Source: Bacteroidales bacterium | GTDB taxonomy: Bacteria > Bacteroidota > Bacteroidia > Bacteroidales > Bacteroidaceae | Direction of reading: 5' to 3' | Length of the DNA: 6,372 bases | Assembly: GCA_004558535.1 (NCBI GenBank) | Contig: SFCP01000105.1 | Span: 1 to 6,372 of the forward strand | In this document: piece after piece, positions 1-6,166 of the stretch | Layout: every line of letters starts with the position of its first letter | Numbering within the stretch: position 1 is the first letter of the stretch | Translations under genes and position numbers: made by a program | The notes under the pieces: generated by a model | Told to the model about the DNA's origin: nothing | What the model saw: only the letters and a program-made list of their open reading frames with translations | The model's database searches: none

Positions 1-1974
1 TTCATCGACATAGACCTTGGGCAGAGGATTGAAGTTGTTGTCGACATGCTCTATGCACGGTTCGAGCATACGCTTCAGACAGTAGAGAATTTGCGAAAGG
101 TTGTTGCAGCCCAAATGGAACCATGTGTTCTTCTCGACAGCCTGCAAGTAGTCGATACGGCGCATACCCAAAATCTCCTTGCGGCGATAGCGCTTCCAGT
201 AGGCCTTTTCGTCCTCGATAGTGGCGGTGGCGTGGCGCAGTGCCTTGATATTCTCAAACATCAGGCCGTTGGTGATATTGCGGAACGTCTCGCGCGAGAA
301 GTTTATCATCTCCACCTGCGTGCTGCTCACGTGCTTACGCAGCAAAGTCCAGGCTTCCTCCTTATCATGGGTGCGCACAAGCTGACGGAACAAGGTGTCA
401 ATGGTTTCTGCCTCCTGTTTCTTCTTGAACTTGCGGTTGTTGTTGATCAGCACCGTCACCAAGACACCAATTACCAGCAACATGGCGATGCCTCCACCGA
501 AGTGGTTGAGCGTCGCAATCAGGTAGCTCATGATAAAGGCGGCTCCGGCGGTGATAAACCAGCCACCGATGACCGATATGACGCCGGTAATGCGATACAC
601 CGCCGTCTCGCGGCCCCATGCACGGTCGGCCAAAGATGTACCCATGGCCACCATAAACGCTACATAGGTGGTGGAGAGCGGCAACTGCAACGTGGTACCG
701 ACTACAATCAGCAAGCCGGCCAATACAAGGTTGACAGAAGCACGCACAAGGTCGAAAGCCACGCCTTCGTCCAATTGAACTGCCTCGGCATCGAAGCGCG
801 TGTTCACCCAATCCTTCAGGCGGGTAGGCAGATAGCGCGTCACGACACCTGTCGTATTGAGTACGCTGCGCACGGTCTTGCGGGCAATCTTCGAAGAGCT
901 GAACACTTCCTCACTGCTGTCCTGACGGGACAGATTGACGGTAGTTTCCACCACTTTCTGTGCTTTCTTGGAAGTACAAATCGCGATGGTCATAATCGTG
1001 CCGGCCGCGATGAGGAACCACTGCTTGCCCGGCAGACTGGACTCTCCGGCCAAGACCACCATTTTATACTGCTCGGCATCGACGCCGTCACCATGCCGGG
1101 TGAAGTCCAGGAAAGATTCCAGACCGGCAAGGGGCGTACCGATAAAGTTGACAAGGTCGTTGCCGGCAAAAGCCATGGCCAAGGAGAAAGTACCGAAGAG
1201 TACGACAATCTTGAATATGTTGACGCGCAACAAATGCAGGATTTCCATCAAAATGGTAAAGGCCAAGAGGCAAATAGCCAAGATGGCCAAACGATGATCG
1301 GCTATCCACTCCTGCGTCCAACCCATAGAAACCAGCAATTTGGAGTTCTTCAGACCGCTGACCAGCAGGAAGTAGAAAATGGAAGTGACGGAAATGCCAC
1401 CAAACAAGGCCACCGTCCAACGCAGGTGCTTCTTATAATTGAATGTAAACACGACACGCGCTATCCACATCACGATAAAGCCAAATACAAAGGCTATCGC
1501 CACACTCAGGAAGATGCTGATAATCACCGACAAGGCTTTGTCCGTATTGATCAGCTCCGCATAGGTCAGCGCACCGCTGCCCCACATCTTCGACATAGCC
1601 AAGGCTGAACTACCACCTAACAGACCAAACACCATGGAAACGGTCGTGGAGGTCGGCATGCCCAAGGTGTTGAAAATGTCGAGCAGAATGACATCCGTAG
1701 CTGCTACACCGAGGAAAATACACATTACATCGTCCAGCGTATAATAGACCGGGTTGAGAATGCCATGGCGGGCAATGTCCATCATACCGCTACTGGTCGA
1801 AGCGCCGACAAAGATACCGATCGCTGCAACGATGAGAATGGTGCGAAACTTGGAGGCTTTTGCTCCTACGGCGGGGCTTAAAAAATTTACTGCGTCATTG
1901 GCTACACCCACAGAGAGGTCGAATGTGGCCAAAATAAAAAGGAATACCAGGATTCCAAGATAAAAAAGGTCCAT
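1..1974 (-). CDS. PiT-family inorganic phosphate permease, 3' end cut by the window edge
   Basis: Integral inner-membrane transporter that imports inorganic phosphate driven by an ion gradient (family knowledge). The start is ATG at 1974-1972, reading MDLFYLGILVFLF; 658 codons are present with no stop, so the C-terminus lies beyond position 1. The two inverted halves typical of PiT carriers are visible. The first signature is VGVANDAVNF (about residues 22-31) and the second is AFAGNDLVNFIG (N272, D273), each with the Asn-Asp pair of the family. Many hydrophobic segments occur between residues 1 and about 510, with a hydrophilic linker between the halves. From about residue 511 (NNNRKFKKK) the chain becomes hydrophilic and helical for at least 148 residues, as in other long Bacteroidota PiT proteins; this part may be a PhoU-like regulatory domain, which is inference. 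It has its own promoter 30 bp upstream and no Shine-Dalgarno. The family assignment is firm; the substrate is inferred from the family. Confidence 0.93.
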   Translation of the reverse strand, partial: MDLFYLGILVFLFILATFDLSVGVANDAVNFLSPAVGAKASKFRTILIVAAIGIFVGASTSSGMMDIARHGILNPVYYTLDDVMCIFLGVAATDVILLDIFNTLGMPTSTTVSMVFGLLGGSSALAMSKMWGSGALTYAELINTDKALSVIISIFLSVAIAFVFGFIVMWIARVVFTFNYKKHLRWTVALFGGISVTSIFYFLLVSGLKNSKLLVSMGWTQEWIADHRLAILAICLLAFTILMEILHLLRVNIFKIVVLFGTFSLAMAFAGNDLVNFIGTPLAGLESFLDFTRHGDGVDAEQYKMVVLAGESSLPGKQWFLIAAGTIMTIAICTSKKAQKVVETTVNLSRQDSSEEVFSSSKIARKTVRSVLNTTGVVTRYLPTRLKDWVNTRFDAEAVQLDEGVAFDLVRASVNLVLAGLLIVVGTTLQLPLSTTYVAFMVAMGTSLADRAWGRETAVYRITGVISVIGGWFITAGAAFIMSYLIATLNHFGGGIAMLLVIGVLVTVLINNNRKFKKKQEAETIDTLFRQLVRTHDKEEAWTLLRKHVSSTQVEMINFSRETFRNITNGLMFENIKALRHATATIEDEKAYWKRYRRKEILGMRRIDYLQAVEKNTWFHLGCNNLSQILYCLKRMLEPCIEHVDNNFNPLPKVYVDE

Positions 1975-2003
1975 CAGCAAAAGGGCATATTGGTTTCTGC
2001 TTG

Positions 2004-2011
2004 CAAAGATA
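2004..2011 (-). promoter_or_regulatory. -7 box of the phosphate permease promoter
   Basis: On the minus strand this reads TATCTTTG, an exact match to the Bacteroidota housekeeping -7 consensus TAnnTTTG. A poor -33 candidate (TTAG) sits 21 bp upstream. Transcription would start near 1997, giving a leader of roughly 25 nt before the ATG at 1974. The 149-bp gap to the upstream HD gene on the same strand, together with this box, suggests that the permease is transcribed separately. I see no convincing terminator in that gap, so some read-through is possible. Confidence 0.7.
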
Positions 2012-2123
2012 AGCCAATCTTTATATTGTTACCTAATGTTTCCTAAAATTTTTCACGAAAGTAGGAAGTAGTTTTTTTTCGAAAGCGTCTGTTCTCACTA
2101 TTAATGCACAGAAATAGAAATAC

Positions 2124-3350
2124 TTACGCAATAGATGGATAAAACAGGTAAGTCTTTCGGTCGCACCAGCCCTCACGATCGCCGCGCACAATGTTAGACA
2201 CGGCTGCCACGTCAGTAGTCTGTCCCGCGGCGTTTACCAATCGTATACCGTCGGAGTGGGTGGCGTACATCTCCTTGTGCACCACTTTTGTCCGGACGAA
2301 ATAATCCACCTCTTCCGGCTGTAGGCCATATTTGGCGGCTACACTGTCACGGATACGTCCTACATAATCGTCCGGCACCTCACCCTCGAATACCTCTGCC
2401 TTGTGCAAGCGGCGCTCCACAAAGCCCGCAGAAAGCAGCGAAAGCACCCTGTCATCGTGATGCCGCCACACCTTGACGGCGGAGACGAGGTCGCTGTCGT
2501 CCAAGTCGGCAAAGTAATGCAGCGCATCCGCATCCTGCAATAAATCAGGCCGTTCCCCTCCCCGGCGCAGGAAGTACAGCAGCGATGGAGAAGCATATAG
2601 TGGTTCTCCGGCACGCGCCAATTCCATCGCACGATGCAGCGCTGACCGCAACATCTCCTCGGCTGCCACCGCAGTCTTGTGCAGATACACCTGCCAGTAC
2701 ATCAGTCGCCGCGCCATCAGGTAGTGCTCTACCGTATATATACCCTTGGCATGCACCGCCAAGTGATCATCGACCACCTCCAGCATTTTGATAATCCGCG
2801 CCGCCCCGATATTTCCCTCTATGACGCCGGTAAAGAAACTGTCACGGCACAGGTAGTCCAGCCGGTCCATATCCAGCTGACTGCAAATCAACTCATGCAG
2901 AAATGCCTTGGGATGCTCGCCGCGCATCACCTTGATGGCCAGCCCCAACTCCCCGTGCAGATCCTCGTTCATCTGCTCCATCATCCGCAAGGAGAGGGCT
3001 TCGTGTGTCACACCAGGCGTCAGGACCTGCTCCAATACGTGGGAATAGGGCCCATGTCCCACATCGTGCAACAGAATGGCCACCTCGGTTGCTTCTACCT
3101 CGGCGTCAAAGAGAAATTCGCCTTTCTCCATCAACACGCGCAGCGCTTCCTGCATCAGGTGAAAGGCACCCAGCGAATGTTGCTTCCGGGTATGTACTGC
3201 GCCCGGGTAGACCATCGAAGCCATCCCCAATTGGCGTATGCGCCCTAAGCGCTGGAAATAGGGATGGTCTATCACTGCGCAAAGCAGGCCGCGGGGAATG
3301 CGCGTAAACCCATAGACAGGGTCGTTTATAATCATGCTGTCAGTTGCCAT
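2124..3350 (-). CDS. HD-domain phosphohydrolase (dGTPase/SAMHD1-like class)
   Basis: Predicted cytoplasmic metal-dependent phosphohydrolase of 408 residues. The N-terminal half carries the full HD-domain ligand set: H58 in RKQHSLG, H95-D96 in ILLHDVGHGPYSH (with H99 and H104), and an acidic cluster in SQLDMDRLDYLCRD (D160, D162, D165). The opening IINDPVYGF and the LGRIRQLG segment are typical of the family that includes dGTPases and SAMHD1-like proteins. Such proteins hydrolyse nucleotides or nucleotide-like phosphates, but the substrate of this member cannot be read from the sequence. The C-terminal 200 residues are a helical region without a motif I recognise. The start at 3350 follows a strong promoter; M6 at 3335 is an alternative, because relatives often begin just before the IINDP motif. 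The gene is divergent from serS and lies upstream of the phosphate permease. Confidence 0.92.
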   Translation of the reverse strand: MATDSMIINDPVYGFTRIPRGLLCAVIDHPYFQRLGRIRQLGMASMVYPGAVHTRKQHSLGAFHLMQEALRVLMEKGEFLFDAEVEATEVAILLHDVGHGPYSHVLEQVLTPGVTHEALSLRMMEQMNEDLHGELGLAIKVMRGEHPKAFLHELICSQLDMDRLDYLCRDSFFTGVIEGNIGAARIIKMLEVVDDHLAVHAKGIYTVEHYLMARRLMYWQVYLHKTAVAAEEMLRSALHRAMELARAGEPLYASPSLLYFLRRGGERPDLLQDADALHYFADLDDSDLVSAVKVWRHHDDRVLSLLSAGFVERRLHKAEVFEGEVPDDYVGRIRDSVAAKYGLQPEEVDYFVRTKVVHKEMYATHSDGIRLVNAAGQTTDVAAVSNIVRGDREGWCDRKTYLFYPSIA

Positions 3351-3379
3351 TTTCGCTTGTAATGTTTTTGAAAGATGTA

Positions 3380-3410
3380 CAAACTTACACTTTTCCGCGC
3401 TTCAGACAAA
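3380..3410 (-). promoter_or_regulatory. Promoter of the HD-domain gene
   Basis: On the minus strand a -33 TTTG (3410-3407) is followed after 19 bp by the -7 box TAAGTTTG (3387-3380). Both elements and the spacing fit the Bacteroidota consensus TTTG-N19-21-TAnnTTTG exactly. The predicted start near 3373 leaves a leader of about 23 nt before the ATG at 3350. Confidence 0.85.
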
Positions 3411-3429
3411 ACGATACGGAATTTATTCG

Positions 3430-3437
3430 TACTTTTG
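3430..3437 (+). promoter_or_regulatory. -7 box of the serS promoter
   Basis: TACTTTTG matches TAnnTTTG. No good TTTG lies 19-21 bp upstream: the bases at that spacing read CAAA and belong to the opposing -33 element of the HD gene. Transcription would begin around 3444, about 23 nt before the serS ATG at 3467. This box also argues for that start, since the longer open frame would begin upstream of the promoter. Confidence 0.7.
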
Positions 3438-3466
3438 TGCTCCGAAAACTATCAATATCACAAGAT

Positions 3467-4744
3467 ATGCTGACCATCAAACAAATCACTGACGACAAGG
3501 AAGCCGTCATCCGTGGCTTGGAAAAGAAACATTTCCCCAATGCCCGTCAAGTTATCGACAAAGTGATCGAGATTGACAACCAACGCAAGGCCGCACAGGC
3601 GCAAGCAGACCAGATGCTGGCCTCACTCAAGGGCCTTTCGAAACAAATCGGCGCCCTGATGAAAGAGGGGAAAAAGGAAGAGGCAGCGGCTGCCAAGCAG
3701 CAAGTGGAACAGATAAAGAAGCAGGCTGCTGACTTCGACGAACTGAAGAAAAAGGCCGAAGAGGAACGCACGCAGTTGCTCTACACCGTGCCCAACGTAC
3801 CCTATGACCTTGTGCCCGAAGGCAAGTCGGCCGAAGACAATGTCGTAGTAAAAACAGGCGGACACGACACCGTTCTGCCCGAAAACGCACTTCCTCACTG
3901 GGAACTGGCCAAGAAATACAACCTGATAGACTTTGACTTGGGCGTGAAAATCACCGGTGCCGGTTTCCCCGTCTATATAGGACAGGGCGCTCGGCTGCAG
4001 CGTGCACTCATCAACTTCTTCCTCGACGAAGCCCGCGCTGCCGGTTACACCGAAATCATGCCACCGACCGTCGTGAACGCAGCTTCCGGCTACGGAACCG
4101 GACAGCTGCCCGACAAGGAGGGACAGATGTACCACTGCAACGCCGATGATCTCTACCTCATCCCCACCGCTGAAGTTCCTGTCACCAATATTTATCGCGA
4201 CGTCATCCTCAGCGAAAAGGACCTGCCCATTAAAAACTGCGCCTATACGCAATGTTTCCGCCGCGAAGCCGGCAGCTATGGCAAAGACGTTCGTGGACTG
4301 AACCGACTGCACGAATTTTCCAAAATAGAAATCGTTCGCATCGACACCCCCGAGCACTCAGAGGCTTCCCACCAGGAGATGCTGAACCACGTCGAGGGCC
4401 TGCTGCAAAAACTGGAGCTGCCCTATCGCATCCTTCGCCTTTGTGGTGGCGACATGAGCTTCACTGCTGCCATCTGCTACGACTTCGAGGTTTACAGCGA
4501 AGCCCAGCAGCGCTGGCTGGAAGTTAGTTCGGTATCCAATTTCGACAGTTATCAGGCCAACCGCCTGCAGTGCCGTTATCGTAGCGCTGAGACGGGAAAG
4601 ATCCAGCTGGCCCACACGCTGAACGGCTCCGCCCTGGCTTTGCCGCGCATCGTCGCTGCGCTGCTCGAAGACTTCCAGACGCCCGACGGCATACGCATTC
4701 CCCGCGCGCTTCAACCCTATATGGGATGCGACATGATTAAATAA
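3467..4744 (+). CDS. serS: Seryl-tRNA synthetase
   Basis: Class II aminoacyl-tRNA synthetase that charges tRNA-Ser (and tRNA-Sec where present) with serine in the cytoplasm. The protein has 425 residues, the usual family length. It begins MLTIKQITDDKEAV, the standard N-terminus of Bacteroidales SerRS. The reading frame stays open 41 codons further upstream to 3344, but that extension covers the promoter and is rejected. Residues of about 28-105, rich in Lys, Glu, Ala and Gln, form the long antiparallel coiled coil that grips the tRNA long arm. The catalytic core follows: motif 1 around GYTEIMPPTVV, the TAEVP serine-site segment, motif 2 at CFRREAGSYG (C263, R265-R266) continuing into RGLNRLHEF, and motif 3 at HTLNGSALALPR (H383-R394). 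It has no Shine-Dalgarno, as is usual in this phylum. It appears monocistronic, with its own promoter and a terminator 29 bp after the stop. Confidence 0.98.
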   Translation: MLTIKQITDDKEAVIRGLEKKHFPNARQVIDKVIEIDNQRKAAQAQADQMLASLKGLSKQIGALMKEGKKEEAAAAKQQVEQIKKQAADFDELKKKAEEERTQLLYTVPNVPYDLVPEGKSAEDNVVVKTGGHDTVLPENALPHWELAKKYNLIDFDLGVKITGAGFPVYIGQGARLQRALINFFLDEARAAGYTEIMPPTVVNAASGYGTGQLPDKEGQMYHCNADDLYLIPTAEVPVTNIYRDVILSEKDLPIKNCAYTQCFRREAGSYGKDVRGLNRLHEFSKIEIVRIDTPEHSEASHQEMLNHVEGLLQKLELPYRILRLCGGDMSFTAAICYDFEVYSEAQQRWLEVSSVSNFDSYQANRLQCRYRSAETGKIQLAHTLNGSALALPRIVAALLEDFQTPDGIRIPRALQPYMGCDMIK

Positions 4745-4772
4745 AATCCCCGGCTGGCGCCATACAAACAAC

Positions 4773-4811
4773 AATCGGGCTGTACCCCTGCATGGGAGGC
4801 AGCCCGATTTT
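4773..4811 (+). terminator. Intrinsic terminator of serS, between convergent genes
   Basis: AATCGGGCTG (4773-4782) pairs perfectly over 10 bp with CAGCCCGATT (4800-4809), with a possible inner CCC/GGG pairing in the 17-nt loop. A short T run (4808-4811) follows on the plus strand. It lies 29 bp beyond the serS stop and 42 bp before the end of the convergent HAD gene. On the minus strand the tail is TTGTTGTTTG, so it may also work, more weakly, for that gene. Confidence 0.85.
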
Positions 4812-4852
4812 CATGGTTATACGTCAGCCGTCGGATTCTGCCGTCCGTACGG

Positions 4853-5533
4853 CTACTTTGCCCGCCCTGCTTCATTCGTCAAAGGCAGTTCCAGGCAATC
4901 AAGCAACTCCTCGGGACGATGGATCAGGACGTCGGGCGACAGGCTGCGCAGGTAATCCTCATCGCGAAAGCCCCAAGTCACACTGACGCAGGGCACCGCA
5001 GCACGACGGGCCGTTTCGATGTCCACCTCGCTGTCTCCGACGTACAGTGTCTGCTGCGGAGTTCCACCCAAGTCGTACATAGCGCGAATGACCGCGTCAG
5101 GGTGCGGTTTGCGACGCACCGTCTCGCTTTCTCCCACCGCAATGGAAATAAAATCATGGAAGAAGTGCGCACTTAGTTCGCTGACAGCCGGTTGCAACTT
5201 GTTGGAAACAATGGCCATCCGCACATCCCGACGCTTCAGGCCGGCCAGCGTCTCCATGATGCCGGGGTAGGGGCACGTCCGGTCCATGCAATGCTGCACA
5301 TAGTGCTCGCGAAAAGTCCGGAATGCAGTCTCCGACAGTCCCTCATCGGTGCCCTCAGGGACCGCACAACGCATCAAACTTCGTATTCCGTTCCCTAAAA
5401 AATGGCGTATCTCGTGGGTAGGTCGTTCGGGTAAGCCATGCCGGCGCAGCGCATAGTTGACAGACGAAGCCAAGTCCGCCAGCGTGTCCAGCAAAGTCCC
5501 GTCCAGATCAAAAATAACAATATCTTTCTTCAT
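4853..5533 (-). CDS. HAD-superfamily phosphatase, phosphoglycolate phosphatase-like
   Basis: Cytoplasmic Mg-dependent phosphatase of 226 residues. All four HAD motifs are intact: motif I FDLDGTLLDT (nucleophile D9, acid/base D11), motif II IVSN (S110), motif III around RRKPHPD (K142) and motif IV YVGDSEVDIETA (G166, D167, D171). Residues of about 16-85 form the small helical C1-type cap seen in Gph-like enzymes, and the K-P-x-P after motif III is typical of that group. The best guess is removal of phosphate from 2-phosphoglycolate or another small sugar phosphate. HAD enzymes are promiscuous, and a pyrophosphatase (PpaX-like) or sugar phosphatase role is equally compatible. The start MKKDIVIFD at 5533 is the natural one, since motif I sits close to the N-terminus as expected. 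I find no TAnnTTTG box upstream; the nearest resemblance is CTATTTGC near 5598-5591, which lacks the spacer. Confidence 0.93.
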   Translation of the reverse strand: MKKDIVIFDLDGTLLDTLADLASSVNYALRRHGLPERPTHEIRHFLGNGIRSLMRCAVPEGTDEGLSETAFRTFREHYVQHCMDRTCPYPGIMETLAGLKRRDVRMAIVSNKLQPAVSELSAHFFHDFISIAVGESETVRRKPHPDAVIRAMYDLGGTPQQTLYVGDSEVDIETARRAAVPCVSVTWGFRDEDYLRSLSPDVLIHRPEELLDCLELPLTNEAGRAK

Positions 5534-5630
5534 AAGGCAAGGGGGAGCAGTTGGTTAGGAGTGGGTACAGTTTATCGGAAACAAGAGGGCGCAAATAGCA
5601 AGCGTGTATGGAGAGGGGGAAGCTCCCCAT

Positions 5631-5655
5631 CCGTTCACGAGGGAAGCCGTTCACG
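5631..5655. repeat. Short direct repeat CCGTTCACG (two copies)
   Basis: CCGTTCACG occurs at 5631-5639 and again at 5647-5655, 16 bp apart start to start. Just upstream, GGGGA-AGC-TCCCC (5616-5628) could form a small hairpin without a T run. Both lie in the leader region of the HAD gene on the minus strand. They could be chance, an operator or decay products; the sequence does not decide. Confidence 0.4.
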
Positions 5656-5680
5656 GCAACCACATTCGAGGTATCGGCAG

Positions 5681-5780
5681 ACGGCGGCGGCGGGGCGGCG
5701 TACAGGTGCAGCGGGCGAGGCGGCGGAGACGGCGGGGCGGCGTACAGCTGCGGAGGGCGAGGCAGCGGCGACGGCGGGGC
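5681..5780. repeat. GC-rich 42-bp tandem repeat (minisatellite)
   Basis: Two full units, 5689-5730 and 5731-5772, are identical at 37 of 42 positions. A partial third unit follows at 5773-5780, and a related expanded GGC run at 5681-5690 precedes them. Each unit begins GGCGGGGCGGCGTACAG and contains GGGCGAGGC. The block is strikingly richer in G+C than its neighbours. Because 42 is a multiple of three, all frames repeat every 14 codons. The minus-strand frame (ATG at 5786, stop near 5508) encodes a proline-rich repeat of the type AAPPSPxPRPxxLY, while plus-strand frames give Gly/Arg-rich repeats. I do not call either as a gene: there is no promoter or family support, and the minus-strand frame runs into the start of the HAD gene. 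Confidence 0.8.
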
Positions 5781-5797
5781 AAACATCCCGCAGGCTT

Positions 5798-5841
5798 ACA
5801 AAAGAATCGGGTCAACCCATCCTGAAGGAGAGTCGACCCGA
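5798..5841 (-). terminator. Intrinsic terminator of the SRP RNA/tRNA-like unit
   Basis: On the minus strand TCGGGTCGA (5841-5833) pairs with TTGACCCGA (5815-5807) over 9 bp with one G-T wobble. The loop can itself fold (TCC-TTCA-GGA). The T-rich tail TTCTTTTG (5806-5799) follows. It lies 14 bp past the end of the tRNA-like sequence, the right place to end that transcript, and it insulates the HAD gene downstream. Confidence 0.85.
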
Positions 5842-5854
5842 AATGTTTATTTTG

Positions 5855-5915
5855 AGCCTCTTGTCGGATTCGAACCAACGACCCCGAGATTACAAATCAC
5901 GTGCTCTGGCGAGGC
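5855..5915 (-). pseudogene. tRNA-Thr(UGU)-like gene lacking most of the D arm
   Basis: The 3' three quarters of a tRNA are clear. There is an anticodon loop TTTGTAA with anticodon TGT (5894-5892), a five-base variable loop, and a T arm GTTGG-TTCGAAT-CCGAC with perfect pairing. An acceptor 3' strand AAGAGGC (5862-5856) ends in discriminator T (5855). The matching 5' acceptor should read GCCTCTT, followed by TA and the 5' half of the D stem. Instead the sequence reads GCCTC (5915-5911) and jumps straight to GCCAGAGC, which looks like the end of the D loop plus the D-stem 3' strand. About 13 nt are therefore missing compared with a normal 74-nt tRNA. The anticodon stem also has a T-T mismatch (CGTGA against TCTCG). 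It lies directly behind the SRP RNA on the same transcript and before a terminator. Probably a non-functional remnant; the expected intact form is inferred from pairing rules, not from a database match. Confidence 0.75.
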
Positions 5916-5916
5916 G

Positions 5917-6017
5917 GGTGGGTAAGCTCTCTGCATCGCGCCGCTACAACCAACTACCTTTGCTGCGGTCAAGCCCTGGAGGATTCGAAGGGAGCTGGCC
6001 GTGCAGCACTTACCCGT
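5917..6017 (-). ncRNA. ffs: Small bacterial SRP RNA (4.5S type)
   Basis: RNA component of the signal recognition particle; with Ffh it targets nascent membrane proteins to the translocon. On the minus strand the ends pair as GGGTAAG (6015-6009) with CTTACCC (5926-5920). A CTGCA/TGCAG helix and further short helices follow, giving the long rod shape of the small SRP RNA. The apex reads CCAGG-GCTTGA-CC-GCAGCAAAGG. It aligns with the Ffh-binding domain IV of E. coli 4.5S RNA, whose 3' side is GCAGCCAAGG, although the tetraloop differs from GGAA. The length of about 100 nt fits. A consensus promoter lies just upstream. There is no open reading frame of interest here. The exact ends are estimated to within a few bases. 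The identification rests on fold and motif, not on a covariance search. Confidence 0.82.
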
Positions 6018-6027
6018 TTTTGCGATG

Positions 6028-6035
6028 CAAAGGTA
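6028..6035 (-). promoter_or_regulatory. -7 box of the SRP RNA promoter
   Basis: The minus strand reads TACCTTTG, an exact TAnnTTTG match, about 13 bp before the start of the SRP RNA stem. At 20 bp upstream lies CTTG as a partial -33 element. Further upstream are A and T tracts (about 6061-6076) that could act as an UP-like element, as expected for a strongly expressed stable RNA. Confidence 0.75.
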
Positions 6036-6166
6036 GGCAGATATTTTCAAGCAGCCAAGCAAAAAGTGATTTTTTTCGCGCGAAAGCGCTGTTTTCGGAT
6101 TTTTCGGGGCACGCGGAGAGGCAGACGGCGACTTTTAGCCCTTGCGGAAAAGCCCCTGACACCCAC

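Noticed and set aside
46..1608. Plus-strand open frame of 520 codons
   Set aside because: It lies antisense to the phosphate permease, which has clear family signatures and hydrophobic segments. The plus-strand product is rich in Gln, His and Arg and resembles nothing. It is a codon-bias shadow.
2040..2090. Possible CGAAA/TTTCG stem after the HD gene
   Set aside because: Only five A/T-rich pairs with a long loop; too weak to call a terminator.
3344..3466. 41-codon N-terminal extension of seryl-tRNA synthetase
   Set aside because: The extension overlaps both promoters and precedes the predicted transcription start; MLTIKQIT at 3467 is the family N-terminus.
3623..4357. Minus-strand open frame of 244 codons
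   Set aside because: Antisense to serS over its catalytic region; no motif or promoter supports it.
5508..5786. Minus-strand frame for a 92-residue proline-rich protein
   Set aside because: It arises from the GC-rich 42-bp repeat, both strands are open there, it overlaps the start of the HAD gene in another frame, and no promoter is seen. Kept only as part of the repeat finding.
5847..6062. Minus-strand frame of 71 codons ending in VVGSNPTRGSK
   Set aside because: This is the familiar translation artefact of a tRNA T arm and the adjoining SRP RNA, not a protein.
6078..6096. GCGC-GAAA-GCGC hairpin followed by TGTTTT on the plus strand
   Set aside because: There is no plus-strand gene for it to terminate, and on the minus strand it is followed by A residues, so it is not a convincing terminator of the helicase gene.
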